The notes under the pieces: generated by a model | Told to the model about the DNA's origin: nothing | The model's database searches: none | Seen by the model: the letters and a program-made list of their open reading frames with translations, nothing else | Shown here: one piece after another, positions 16,103 to 25,023 of the stretch | How the letters are laid out: each line of letters starts with the position of its first letter | How positions within the stretch are numbered: position 1 is the stretch's first letter | From: JBBPYC01 sp965218765 | GTDB lineage: Bacteria; Pseudomonadota; Gammaproteobacteria; Burkholderiales; Burkholderiaceae_C | DNA: 64,000 bases | Assembly (NCBI GenBank): GCA_965218765.1 | Contig: CBDCLU010000001.1 | Location: forward strand, 124,001 to 188,000 | Reading direction: 5' to 3' | Position numbers and translations under genes: made by a program

Positions 16103-17095
16103 TCAACCCGCCACGATCCCCAGCTTGCGAATGATCGAGCCGTAACGCTCGTAGTCCGCGTCCAGCGCGATGCGCAGTTCGGCCGGCGTGCTGCCGACCG
16201 GGTTCATGCCCAGCGCGACGAGCCGCGCCTGGAGATCAGGGCTTTTGAGCACCTGCGCCACGTCGCGCTGGATCTTGTCGACGATCGACTGTGGCATGCC
16301 GGCCGGCCCGACCAGCGCGTACCAGGACAGGGCTTCGTAGCCGGACAAGTTAGCGGCCGCGTCGATCGTCGGCACGTCGGGCAGCAGACTGCTTCGCTTC
16401 GGGCTGGCCACACCGAGCGCGATCAGCTTGCCGCTTTGGATGTGCGGCATCACGGCCGGGATCTGCGCCACCATGACGTCGACCACGCCGGCCAGCACGT
16501 CGCGCACCGCTTCGCCGACGCCCTTGTAGGCGACGTGCAGCATCTGCACGCCGGCCATCGCGTTCAGGAGCTCGCCGCCCATGTGCGCCTGGGTGCCGAC
16601 GCCGCCGGAGGCGAACGTGATCTTGCCCGGGTCAGCTTTGGCCTTGGCGATCAGATTGGGCAACGACTTAATGCCGGTGCCGGCATTGGCGACCAGCACG
16701 TTCTCGACCGAGCCGACCAGCGTGATCAGGCTGAAATCCTTGCGCACGTCGTAGCCGAGGTTCGGATACATGTGCGGATTGATCGCGAGGTTGCCGACCG
16801 GGGCCGACGTCAGTGTGTAGCCATCGGCCGGCGCGCGGGCGCCCATCGCCATGCCGATGTTGCCGGCCGCGCCGGCCTTGTTCTCGACCACGATGGGCTG
16901 GCCCCAGATCGTGGTCAGTTTCTCGCCGATGAAGCGCGGCAGCGAATCGGCCGCACCGCCGGGATTGAACGGAACGATGATGCGCACCGGCTTGTCCGGA
17001 TAGGCGGCGGCTGTGTCGGGCTGGGACCACGCAGGCAGTACCCGCAGGGCCGGCACGGCGAGAACGGCTGACAAAACGGTGCGACGGCTGATCAT
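16103..17095 (-). CDS. Tripartite tricarboxylate transporter-type (Bug/TctC) substrate-binding protein
   Basis: A 330-residue extracytoplasmic solute receptor of the Bug family, which is greatly expanded in Betaproteobacteria. ATG 17095 gives a signal peptide (ISRRTVLSAVLAVPALRVLPAWSQ). The mature part shows YPDKPVRIIVPFNPGGAAD, GQPIVVENKAGAAGNIGM and HVAYKGVGEAVRDVLAG, all family hallmarks. No TctA/TctB membrane genes are adjacent, which is common for Bug proteins. It lies 57 bp after the amidohydrolase, suggesting it recognises a related organic acid or amide; inference only. Confidence 0.9.
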   Translation of the reverse strand: MISRRTVLSAVLAVPALRVLPAWSQPDTAAAYPDKPVRIIVPFNPGGAADSLPRFIGEKLTTIWGQPIVVENKAGAAGNIGMAMGARAPADGYTLTSAPVGNLAINPHMYPNLGYDVRKDFSLITLVGSVENVLVANAGTGIKSLPNLIAKAKADPGKITFASGGVGTQAHMGGELLNAMAGVQMLHVAYKGVGEAVRDVLAGVVDVMVAQIPAVMPHIQSGKLIALGVASPKRSSLLPDVPTIDAAANLSGYEALSWYALVGPAGMPQSIVDKIQRDVAQVLKSPDLQARLVALGMNPVGSTPAELRIALDADYERYGSIIRKLGIVAG

Positions 17096-17152
17096 GCTCA
17101 GGCTCTTTAGAAAAATGAAGGGAAGTGAAAGAACGAACGCCCGCGGCGGCAC

Positions 17153-18655
17153 TCAGACCGGATCGCGATAGCAGGTTGGGCAGAAAGCGATCGGGCACAT
17201 TTCGTCGGCCGTGCGGCCGAGCGGGTCGGAGCGTTGCCAGCCGGCCCAGATCTGCTCGCCTGAACTCTGCGCGCGCTGCCGGATCGCATTCAGGTCCACG
17301 CCGGGGATCGCGCGGTTTTCCATCCGCACCACGCCGTTCACGATCACGGTGTCGACGTCGTCGCCGACGCCGCATTCGACGACCGCCTGGATCGGGTCTC
17401 GGAACGGCCCCATGCGCAAGGTGTTGCCACCGGACAAGTCGATCAGGATGATGTCGGCCTTGGCGCCCGCTTCGAGCTTGCCGAGGTCGTCGCGGCCGAG
17501 CGATTTCGCGCCGTTCAACGTGGCGGCGGTGAACACCTCGGCAGCGGTGGCGGACTGGTAGTCGTGGCTCATCGTCTTGCCGTGATACGACGCCGTGCGC
17601 ATGTTCAGGATCATGTCGCGCGGGTAGGTGTCGGTGCCCAATGCGATGTTGATGCCGAGTTCCTGATATCGCCGCCAGTTGTCCAGCACGCGCGCGCGCC
17701 GCACGATGTTGATCGCGCAGTGCGAGATCGACACGCCGGCTTCGCCCATCAGCTTGAGGTCCCGCGCGCCCGGGTAGTTCAGCCGCACGCTGTCGGCCGG
17801 CAGGTTGCCGTGGCCGATGTTCAGCGTGGGGCGCAGCAGGCCGACTTCCGAGAGCAGCTCGACCGGCGTCTTGCGGTGCTCGCGCACGACCTCGTAGAAC
17901 TCGAGGATGCTGTAAGCCGCGTGCGTGGCGACCGGCCAGCCGGTGCGGTCGGCCATCTGTGCGGTGCGGCGTAGCAGGTCTATGCTGGTGGTCTCGACCT
18001 CGCGCGGCACCAGAATCCCGTTGACCAGGCCGTTGCCGCTGCCGTCGTGCCGTTCGATCCAGGCCACGGCTTCCTCGAATTCGCGCAGGCCGCTCTCTTC
18101 GTCGACCACGCGCTTCAAGCGTCCGGCTTCGTCACCGACCCAGCGGCCCGAGTCGTAGCCGGGTCCGAGGAACCCCCGCACCCCAAGCTCAACGCATTGC
18201 GACTTCAGCGCATCTTGAATCAGTCGCTGGCTGCCGTATTCGACGAACGAGGTGATGCCGTTGCGCAGGAGCTCGGCCACTGTGAACTGCGCATGAAACT
18301 CGCGCGCACCCTCGGCCCCGGTCTCGCCGGGGCGCAGGTAGCGCACATCGCCTTCGACCCGCGTGCCCTCGCGCGCCACGCTGATTTCCAGAAACGGCTG
18401 GCCGAAGTAGTCGCCACGGCCGTGGTCGCTGATCAGCCGGTGCGAGGCGCGGTGGCCCGAATGCACGTGCGTGTCGATGAAGCCGGGTGCGACCAGCTTC
18501 TCGCTCGCATCGATCACACGGTCGACTTCGCCGTCGAAGCGCGGCCCTGCGTAGACGATCGCATCGCCTTCGAACACGACTTCATGGCTCTGGTGCAGCG
18601 TGTGGCGGCCGGCTTCGTGGCCGACGACCCAGCCGTTGCGGATGGCGGTTTTCAT
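17153..18655 (-). CDS. Metal-dependent amidohydrolase/deaminase (chlorohydrolase-like) with Cys-rich tail
   Basis: A 500-residue enzyme of the AtzA/TrzN/cytosine-deaminase branch. Metal and catalytic residues are visible in DTHVHSGH, ATHAAYS, IGHGN and ALGTDTYPRDM. Such enzymes deaminate or dechlorinate heterocycles or hydrolyse cyclic amides. The extreme C-terminus reads CPIAFCPTC, a C-x4-C-x2-C cluster that I do not associate with this family and that might bind a metal. ATG 18655. Second gene of a minus run headed by a sigma-54 type promoter at 19605-19620. Substrate unknown. Confidence 0.87.
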   Translation of the reverse strand: MKTAIRNGWVVGHEAGRHTLHQSHEVVFEGDAIVYAGPRFDGEVDRVIDASEKLVAPGFIDTHVHSGHRASHRLISDHGRGDYFGQPFLEISVAREGTRVEGDVRYLRPGETGAEGAREFHAQFTVAELLRNGITSFVEYGSQRLIQDALKSQCVELGVRGFLGPGYDSGRWVGDEAGRLKRVVDEESGLREFEEAVAWIERHDGSGNGLVNGILVPREVETTSIDLLRRTAQMADRTGWPVATHAAYSILEFYEVVREHRKTPVELLSEVGLLRPTLNIGHGNLPADSVRLNYPGARDLKLMGEAGVSISHCAINIVRRARVLDNWRRYQELGINIALGTDTYPRDMILNMRTASYHGKTMSHDYQSATAAEVFTAATLNGAKSLGRDDLGKLEAGAKADIILIDLSGGNTLRMGPFRDPIQAVVECGVGDDVDTVIVNGVVRMENRAIPGVDLNAIRQRAQSSGEQIWAGWQRSDPLGRTADEMCPIAFCPTCYRDPV

Positions 18656-18732
18656 GCGGGGTGGCTGCCTTCTGGTTCGGCAAAGAGATGGGGCGAAGCG
18701 GTATGGGCGGGCCGGCGCTCGAAAGGCGCGGC

Positions 18733-19590
18733 TCAGGGCCAGGCGGGCGAGTCGTCCACCAGCCGGGCGCGGTCGGCCAGCGGCGTGAACACGTCGGCTG
18801 CCGGCAGCGCAAACTCGGCGAGCAGCAACGCCCTGCGCTCGTCTTCGAGTTCGGCGGTGGTGGCGGCGGCCTGGAACGCGTCGCGCAATCGCGCCGCCGC
18901 ACCGTCGCTTAGCGCCGCGGTGCTGACGATGGCGGGCATCGGCGTCGGCTCGGTCGTCGCAATCGTGCGCACCGCAGCGGCATAGGCCGGCTCGGTATGG
19001 CGCAACAGGTCGTGCACATAGCCGTCGAGCGGGCCGACGTCGATGCGGCCGGTGGTGATCGCGTCGATGATGCCGCGCGCATTCATGAGCCCGCCGACGA
19101 TGGTCGGATACGGTGCGGATGCGTCCGTGTGGTGCGTCAGCAGGTGGTGCCGGAACGCGTAGTAACCCGACTGCGAGTCCTTCAGCGTGTAGCCGGCGCG
19201 ACTGCCGAATGTATCGGCCAGCATGGCGAACGGCGAATCAGCAGCCACCACGATGTCAGTGCAATACGTGGCCTGCCTCCTGTAGCGCGGAAGGTTCGGC
19301 ACGCACTGAGCCAGAATGCGCAGCGGCGCGATGCGGCGCGCGAAAGGCAGCCCGCACATCATCACAGCGCCCAGATCAGCGCGCTCCCACAAGTTCGACA
19401 GCAGCAACGGCGGCTCGTACCGCACTGGCATCAATGCAATACCCGCATGATCGGCCACCCAGGCGAACAAGCGCTGCCACGCCGCCGACGTGGCAACGCT
19501 CACCGAGTACATGCGGGCGTTCGACACCGGCACGGCCGCACGGCTCGCGTCCTGCAGCACATCTGCACCAAGATGGGTTTGATCGGCCAT
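18733..19590 (-). CDS. PhnD/SsuA-like phosphonate-type binding protein without signal peptide
   Basis: A 285-residue protein of the PhnD class (type II periplasmic fold): MYSVSVATSAAWQRLFAWVAD, TDIVVAADSPFAMLADTFG, SQSGYYAFRHHLL and TTGRIDVGPLDGYVHDLL. No N-terminal signal is present. The family fold begins at Met27, so translation may start at 19512. ATG 19590 is only a few bases after the predicted transcription start from the sigma-54 type element at 19605-19620. It may be a cytoplasmic sensor or accessory protein rather than a transporter receptor. It heads the run with the amidohydrolase and TctC protein. Confidence 0.75.
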   Translation of the reverse strand: MADQTHLGADVLQDASRAAVPVSNARMYSVSVATSAAWQRLFAWVADHAGIALMPVRYEPPLLLSNLWERADLGAVMMCGLPFARRIAPLRILAQCVPNLPRYRRQATYCTDIVVAADSPFAMLADTFGSRAGYTLKDSQSGYYAFRHHLLTHHTDASAPYPTIVGGLMNARGIIDAITTGRIDVGPLDGYVHDLLRHTEPAYAAAVRTIATTEPTPMPAIVSTAALSDGAAARLRDAFQAAATTAELEDERRALLLAEFALPAADVFTPLADRARLVDDSPAWP

Positions 19591-19596
19591 TTAGGT

Positions 19597-19604
19597 GGCA
19601 TGCC
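19597..19604. promoter_or_regulatory. GGCATGCC palindrome abutting the -12 element
   Basis: A perfect eight-base palindrome directly downstream (minus strand) of the -12 GC of the sigma-54 type promoter, extended to GCGGCATGCCAC. The same abutting arrangement occurs at 32183-32190 and 31476-31483. Candidate operator overlapping the melting region. Confidence 0.45.
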
Positions 19605-19620
19605 GCACATTTCGTGCCAA
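19605..19620 (-). promoter_or_regulatory. Sigma-54 type promoter
   Basis: The minus strand reads TTGGCACGAAATGTGC: a perfect -24 element, ten bases between GG and GC, one mismatch in TTGC. It drives the PhnD-like gene. Confidence 0.75.
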
Positions 19621-19772
19621 CGATCCGAAGACGGCCTGCAAGTTCAACGTGGTTGCCGCAACTGTCGGGAAGTGCTGTCGTGCCGCGTCACCAGGTTGTA
19701 CGCATCGCGCTCGATACCAATCGATGGCACATGTCTTGCGATCACATCTGCGAACGCAACCAGGAGTTCGCC

Positions 19773-20080
19773 ATGCCGCTGTTTCTAAGCCTGCTCGCCG
19801 ATGCGCTCGTCAGGGACGTCTATCCGATCACTCCCACGACCGTTCTGCCTTGGTGCCAAGTCGAGGAATGATCATGCGCAAGCCGTCCCGGCTTGCGCCC
19901 GGCGAACGCGAGATGATCGGCGCCTTCTGCTCAGCCCTGAACGGCTGCACTTACTGCTCCTCTAGCCACAGCCTGCCGAGCACGCGACGCTGGCTGAGGC
20001 CGGCCCCGGTACGCGCGAAAGCATGCGTCCCATCTCGCGCGGCACGCCATCGGTTCGTACGCCCTCAGTCTGGTGCACAT
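19773..20080 (+). pseudogene. AhpD/carboxymuconolactone-decarboxylase-like peroxidase remnant
   Basis: Starts at ATG 19773 with MPLFLSLLADALVRDVY, typical of short AhpD-like proteins, but stops after 32 codons. The next block, in another frame from about 19874, reads LAPGEREMIGAFCSALNGC followed by TYCSSSHS, containing the family CxxC-x3-H redox motif. After that the frame shifts again and similarity fades. At least two frameshifts make the gene non-functional. From about 20081 to 20289 I see no gene or clear element. Confidence 0.65.
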
Positions 20081-20289
20081 GTTTGGATCTCTGCGAATCA
20101 CGAACCGGTTTCCGGTTCTCAGAACTCAAGCAGTGGACAGGATGATCAAGTGGCCCCCGTCAGGGTGGAGGCATGATGAGACTGGCGCTGGAGCGCGTGC
20201 GGCAGAAGAGAAAACTCATCACTTCAAGCGGCCGTCCAGTCGATTTCGCCGATGATCAGCGGCAATGCCGGTGATCGAGCACCCATCGG

Positions 20290-20997
20290 TCAACCACCCA
20301 GATACGCCTTGCGCACCGCCGAGTCCGCAAGCATTTCGGCCGCCGTCCCGTGCTTCACGACGCGCCCGTTTTCCAGCAGGTACGCACGGTCGCACATCTC
20401 GAGGGCCGCATAGGCGTTTTGCTCGACCATCAGCACCGTGATGCCTTCGTCGCGCCGGATCTCCAGGATCAGCTCGAAGATCATCTCGACCAGGTTCGGC
20501 GCCAGCCCGAGCGACGGTTCGTCGAACATGATCAAACGAGGCCGCGCCATCAACGCACGTGCGATCGCAAGCATCTGCTGCTCGCCACCGGACAAGGTGC
20601 CAGCGGCCTGTTTCAGCCTTTCGCGCAGGCGCGGGAACTTGCTGAGCATGCGCTCCATGTCGGACTGCACCCGTTGCCGATCGGCGCGGCGATAGGCGCC
20701 CATCTCGAGGTTTTCGCGCACTGTCAGCTGCGGAAACACGCGTCGGCCTTCCGGGCAGTGCGAGATGCCGCGTTCGATGATGTCCGAGGGCTGACTGCCC
20801 GAGATGACGCTGCCGTCGAACGTGATGCGCCCGTTGGCCAGCGGCTCCAGACCGCTGATCGCGCGCAACGTGGTCGACTTGCCGGCACCGTTTGCGCCGA
20901 TCAAGGTGACCAGCTCCCCTTCGTCGACACGCACATCGAGGCGGTCGGCGCCGATGGTGGCGCCGTAACGAACGGAGATTTGGTCAAGCTGCAGCAC
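20290..20997 (-). CDS. livF: Branched-chain-amino-acid-type ABC ATPase LivF
   Basis: A 235-residue ATPase with Walker A GANGAGKST, signature LSGGEQQMLAIARAL, Walker B LIMFDEPSLGLAP and a short LivF-type C-terminus ending AYLGG. ATG 20997 lies inside the end of livG (14-base overlap). Last gene of the eleven-gene minus run that begins near 31.5 kb. Partner of LivG, LivM and LivH in the same operon. Confidence 0.94.
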   Translation of the reverse strand: MLQLDQISVRYGATIGADRLDVRVDEGELVTLIGANGAGKSTTLRAISGLEPLANGRITFDGSVISGSQPSDIIERGISHCPEGRRVFPQLTVRENLEMGAYRRADRQRVQSDMERMLSKFPRLRERLKQAAGTLSGGEQQMLAIARALMARPRLIMFDEPSLGLAPNLVEMIFELILEIRRDEGITVLMVEQNAYAALEMCDRAYLLENGRVVKHGTAAEMLADSAVRKAYLGG

Positions 20998-21778
20998 GGC
21001 GCAGCCCCGAGCCCAGGTACGCGCGGATCACTTCCGGGTTCTGCTGGATCGCGGCGGGCAAGCCCGTGGCGATCAACTTGCCGTAGTTCAGCACCACGAT
21101 CTCGTCCGAGATCGACATCACCATGTGCATGTCGTGTTCGACCAGCACGATCGTGATGCCGCGCGCCTGAATGCGTTTGACGATCGCCTTGAAGGCTTCG
21201 GTTTCCGACGGATTCAGTCCCGCCGCCGGTTCATCCAGCAGCAGCACACGGGGTCTGGCTGCCAGCGCCATGCCGACGCCGAGCACGCGCTGTTCGCCGT
21301 AGGACAGGCTCGACGCCATTTCTTCGGCGCGCGCCGCCAAGCCAAGGAACTCGAGCAGCTCGCGGGCTTGCTCGCGCAGTTGCGCTTCTTCGCGTCGAAA
21401 TGCGGGTGCCCGCAGCAGCGACCTCCACAGGCCGGTGGCGCCCTGCAGGTGCAGCGCAGTCAGAATGTTGTCGAACACGGTGACACCGGCGAACACGCTG
21501 GTGCGCTGGAAACTGCGCACCAGCCCACGCGCGGCGATCCGGTCCGGCGACAAACCGACGACCGGATCGCCGAACAGTCGCACCTGGCCGGCGGTCGGGC
21601 GCAGGTAGCCGGAGATCACGTTGAAGGTGGTCGTCTTGCCCGCGCCGTTCGGCCCGATCAAACTGACGATCTGGCCGGCCTGGACAGAAAAGCTCAGTGC
21701 GTCGACCGCCGTCAGGCCAGCGATGCGCACGGTCACACCGATCAGCTCGAGCACAGTCTGCGCCGGGGGCGACGTCAT
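20984..21778 (-). CDS. livG: Branched-chain-amino-acid-type ABC ATPase LivG
   Basis: A 264-residue ATPase: Walker A GPNGAGKTT, the LivG RSFQRTSVFAGVTVFDNI block, signature LSYGEQRVLGVGMAL, Walker B LLLDEPAAGL and the VEHDMHMVM switch. ATG 21778 overlaps the livM stop (ATGA); a longer in-frame extension into livM is rejected. Unlike the LivG part of the fusion at 6969-9557, its signature motif is intact. Confidence 0.94.
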   Translation of the reverse strand: MTSPPAQTVLELIGVTVRIAGLTAVDALSFSVQAGQIVSLIGPNGAGKTTTFNVISGYLRPTAGQVRLFGDPVVGLSPDRIAARGLVRSFQRTSVFAGVTVFDNILTALHLQGATGLWRSLLRAPAFRREEAQLREQARELLEFLGLAARAEEMASSLSYGEQRVLGVGMALAARPRVLLLDEPAAGLNPSETEAFKAIVKRIQARGITIVLVEHDMHMVMSISDEIVVLNYGKLIATGLPAAIQQNPEVIRAYLGSGLRRAAA

Positions 21779-22848
21779 GCCGGCCCTTGCTCGGCAGCGG
21801 CAGCGACGGCGGAAGTCGATGCGACTTGCTTCGGCACCCGTTGTCGGCCACGCCGCAGCAGCAGCCCGGCCGCCGGGACGATGCCTTTCGGCAGGAACAC
21901 CAGCACCAGGATCATCAGCGCACCGTAGCTGATCCACTGCACCTCAGGCGCCATCGCACCGCGCAGCGCTTCCGGCAGCAAGCCGAACAAAAGACCACCG
22001 ATCACCGGTCCCGCCAAGGTGCCTTTGCCGCCGACGATCACCATGATGACCATCGTGACGGTCAGCATGAACATGAACACGTCAGGGTCGATCAACCGCA
22101 CCGTGTGCGCGTAGAGCGCACCGGCCGCGCCCGCGATGCCGGCCGATGCGATCGCCGCGATGCGCAGGTATTGCGCAACATCGATGCCGATCGAGCGCGC
22201 CAGCGTCTCGTTTTCCCGCAGCGCGATCATCGCCCGGCCCATCCGGCTGTTCACCAGTGCCGCGACCAGCAGGTAGGCCATTGCCGCAAACACCAGCACC
22301 AGCCAGTAGCTGCCTGCTTTCGACGTGATTCCGACCACGCCTTCGCCTGGCAGCCAGACCGACAGCGGCGGGATGCTGGTCAGCGCCATCGGCCCTTCGG
22401 TCAAGTCGACCCAGTTGAGGGCCACCATGCGCATCACTTGCGCGAAGCTGATCGTGACGATCACGAAGTAGGCGCCGCGCACGCGAAACGCGATGCGGCT
22501 GACCAGCCAGCCTGCCAGACCCGCGACCACAACGCCGCCGGTGAACGCAAGCCAAACCGGCTTGGGCTCGACCACCACAGGAGCACTGAGCCCGAGCAGA
22601 TCGACGTCGAAGCCCAGCGACATCAACGCGCTTGCATAGGCGCCGATGCCGAAGAACGCAGCATGCCCGAGGCTCAGCTGGCCGGTGAAGCCGAGCAACA
22701 GATTCAGGCTGATCGCCGCGATGATGAAAATACCGGTCGCAGCCAGCACCGACAGCAGATACGGGTCGGACCAGACCAGCGGCAGCAGTGCGAGCGTAGC
22801 GACACAGCCGATGAAGGCCATGGCTTTCCCGCTGGTGTTCTTTGCCAT
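21775..22848 (-). CDS. livM: Branched-chain-amino-acid-type ABC permease LivM
   Basis: A 357-residue inner-membrane permease with ISLNLLLGFTGQLSLGHAAF, RGAYFVIVTISFAQ and GKGTLAGPVIGG as LivM landmarks, about eight to ten hydrophobic segments and a short basic/alanine-rich tail. ATG 22848 shares one base with the livH stop. Second permease of the importer in this operon. Confidence 0.93.
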   Translation of the reverse strand: MAKNTSGKAMAFIGCVATLALLPLVWSDPYLLSVLAATGIFIIAAISLNLLLGFTGQLSLGHAAFFGIGAYASALMSLGFDVDLLGLSAPVVVEPKPVWLAFTGGVVVAGLAGWLVSRIAFRVRGAYFVIVTISFAQVMRMVALNWVDLTEGPMALTSIPPLSVWLPGEGVVGITSKAGSYWLVLVFAAMAYLLVAALVNSRMGRAMIALRENETLARSIGIDVAQYLRIAAIASAGIAGAAGALYAHTVRLIDPDVFMFMLTVTMVIMVIVGGKGTLAGPVIGGLLFGLLPEALRGAMAPEVQWISYGALMILVLVFLPKGIVPAAGLLLRRGRQRVPKQVASTSAVAAAAEQGPA

Positions 22849-23720
22849 CAGCCGACCCGCTCCTTCGCAACAAACAACCCCTGCGGACGCACCAGCATGA
22901 CCAGCAGAATCACCAGAAAGCCGATTGCATCGCGATAGGCGGTCGACACGTAACCGGCGCCAAATTCCTCGACCAGTGCGAGTGCGAAACCACCGAGCGC
23001 CGCGCCCATGAGATTGCCGAGACCACCCAGGATCACAATTGCGAACGCCTTGAGACTCGCGAGGTCACCCATGGTCGGGCTGACGACGAACACCGGCGCC
23101 AGCAGCGCGCCGGCTACCGCGGCCAAGCTGGAACCGAGCGCGAATGTGGACGTATAGATGCGCGAGACATTCACACCGACGATCCGCGCGGCGTCCTTGT
23201 CCTGGAACGTGGCACGCATCGCGAGGCCGAAACGCGAGCGTTCGATCAACAGATAGAACGCGCCGAGCAGCATGAGCGCAGCGCACAGCACGAACAGCCG
23301 GATCGGCGACACCGACACTGCGCCGAACACGAGCGGTGTCTGTGAAAACGGCGACGGCACCACTTTGGCGACTCCGCCCCAGATCAGCAGTTCGGTGTTC
23401 TGCATGATCAGCATGGTGCCGATCATGATCAGCATCACCTCGTCGATCGATGCGAGATCCCGCCGGCGCAGCAGCACGTATTCGATCAACGCACCCAACG
23501 CGAAGCCGGCTACCGCAGCCAGCGCGAGCGAACCGAAGAAGTTCAGCCCGAGCACCGAGACGAACGCATATGCGACGTAGCCGCCCAACGCATACAGCTC
23601 GCCATGCGCGAAATTGACGACGCGCATGATGCCGAAGATGAGCGTCAGGCCGATGCCCAGCAGCGCGTAAGTCGCGCCGAGCACGAGGCCGTTCAACAGA
23701 TGTTGCAGGAACGGGTCCAC
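22848..23720 (-). CDS. livH: Branched-chain-amino-acid-type ABC permease LivH
   Basis: A 290-residue permease: LLNGLVLGATYALLGIGLT at the start, FGIMRVVNFAHGELYALG, and SLKAFAIVILGGLGNLMG near the end. I take GTG 23720 (VDPFLQHLLNG) as the start since the longer frame to 23903 overlaps the binding-protein gene with non-family sequence. It lies 47 bp after the receptor gene. Confidence 0.9.
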   Translation of the reverse strand: MDPFLQHLLNGLVLGATYALLGIGLTLIFGIMRVVNFAHGELYALGGYVAYAFVSVLGLNFFGSLALAAVAGFALGALIEYVLLRRRDLASIDEVMLIMIGTMLIMQNTELLIWGGVAKVVPSPFSQTPLVFGAVSVSPIRLFVLCAALMLLGAFYLLIERSRFGLAMRATFQDKDAARIVGVNVSRIYTSTFALGSSLAAVAGALLAPVFVVSPTMGDLASLKAFAIVILGGLGNLMGAALGGFALALVEEFGAGYVSTAYRDAIGFLVILLVMLVRPQGLFVAKERVG

Positions 23721-23767
23721 GGCGGCTGCGCGGTGCGCCTTCGAATGCGGGCGTCGTCGAGCAACGA

Positions 23768-24922
23768 TTACTTGACCGTGACCGCGCCGTCCTTCAATTC
23801 GACCACGTAGATATTCGGCTCGGACTGGCCGCTTTCCTTGCCGGCGGGGCCGTCCTTGACGAACGCGATGTCGCCGTTCACGCCATTGACCTTGGTTTTC
23901 CACAACGCATCGCGGATGGCGGTCGGCTCGGCCTTGCCCGCGATCTTGATCGCTTCGGCGATCGTCAGGATCGCGTCATAGCCACGGAAGCCTTCGGTCT
24001 GCCCGGCGAAGTCAAGGCCTTTGGCATTCCAGCCCGCCACGTATTCCTTCGCGACTTCCGGATGCTTGGCCCGCTCAACCGCCCAGGGCGGGAAGAACAG
24101 CAGATGCTGGCTGGCGTAGCCCTTCGGGCCCGGGTTCTTCAATAGCGGCTCGGGAAACGAGCCACCGGTCGTGATGATGCGCTGCGGCAAGCGCTGCTCG
24201 GCAGCCTGGCGGATCGCCAGCGTCAACTGCTCGATGCCGGAGGTCACGATCAGCGTATCGGCGCCGGTGTCCTTCAAGGCCGCGAGCTGCGCCGACAGGT
24301 CGACCGCATCGGGCGTCATCGTCTCGGTGCGACCGACCGGGATACCCTTGGTTTCGAACATCTTCTTGAACTCGTTCGAAGCGCCGAGACCGAAGTCGTT
24401 GTTCACGGCCAAAAAGTCGACTTTCTTGATCGGTGGATTGAACGAGCCGAGCTGCTTGCCGAACGCGCCCGCCTCCATAGCCGAGGTCGGGCTGATGCGG
24501 AAGATCCATGGATTGCCCGAGTTCGTCACCTTGCTCGAAGAAGCGGTCTCGACCACCATCGGCACGCCGTATTCGATCAGCTTGGGCATCACCGCCAGCG
24601 TGAAGGTGGAACTCCAGGCGCCCATCAACACCGGCACCTTGTCCTTGAGAATCAGCTTCTCCACGGATGCGACCGCCTCGCGCGGGCTCGACTTGTTGTC
24701 TTCGACGATCAACTCGATTTGCCGGCCCAGCACGCCGCCCTTTTTGTTGATCACGTCGGCGGCGATGCGCGCGCCTTCGGTAACGTAATTGCCAGACGCA
24801 GCGACCGCGCCGGTCAGCGGCTCGGTGATGCCGATCTTGATGGCGTCCTGCGACCACACGGGTGTGCCAACGGTCAGGGTAAACACCGCTGCGGCGGTCC
24901 AGGTGATGACGAGTTTTTGCAT
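23768..24922 (-). CDS. Liv-type ABC substrate-binding protein
   Basis: A 384-residue receptor. ATG 24922 has AAGGA about ten bases upstream and a signal peptide ending VWSQ. IKIGITEPLTGAVAASGNYV and GRQIELIVEDNKSSPREAVAS mark the Leu/Ile/Val family. It lies behind the molybdenum hydroxylase genes, so the importer may bring in the compound that the hydroxylase and the 2OG oxygenase attack; the ligand is unknown. Confidence 0.92.
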   Translation of the reverse strand: MQKLVITWTAAAVFTLTVGTPVWSQDAIKIGITEPLTGAVAASGNYVTEGARIAADVINKKGGVLGRQIELIVEDNKSSPREAVASVEKLILKDKVPVLMGAWSSTFTLAVMPKLIEYGVPMVVETASSSKVTNSGNPWIFRISPTSAMEAGAFGKQLGSFNPPIKKVDFLAVNNDFGLGASNEFKKMFETKGIPVGRTETMTPDAVDLSAQLAALKDTGADTLIVTSGIEQLTLAIRQAAEQRLPQRIITTGGSFPEPLLKNPGPKGYASQHLLFFPPWAVERAKHPEVAKEYVAGWNAKGLDFAGQTEGFRGYDAILTIAEAIKIAGKAEPTAIRDALWKTKVNGVNGDIAFVKDGPAGKESGQSEPNIYVVELKDGAVTVK

Positions 24923-25023
24923 GGGTGATGTTCCTTGGTGGGCGTGGCAAAAGGATCGGACTTGGTGGCTGCGGCCACCATCGAAGCTGCTGGTCAACGG
25001 AGACGGGGTAGGTTTGCGGACAA

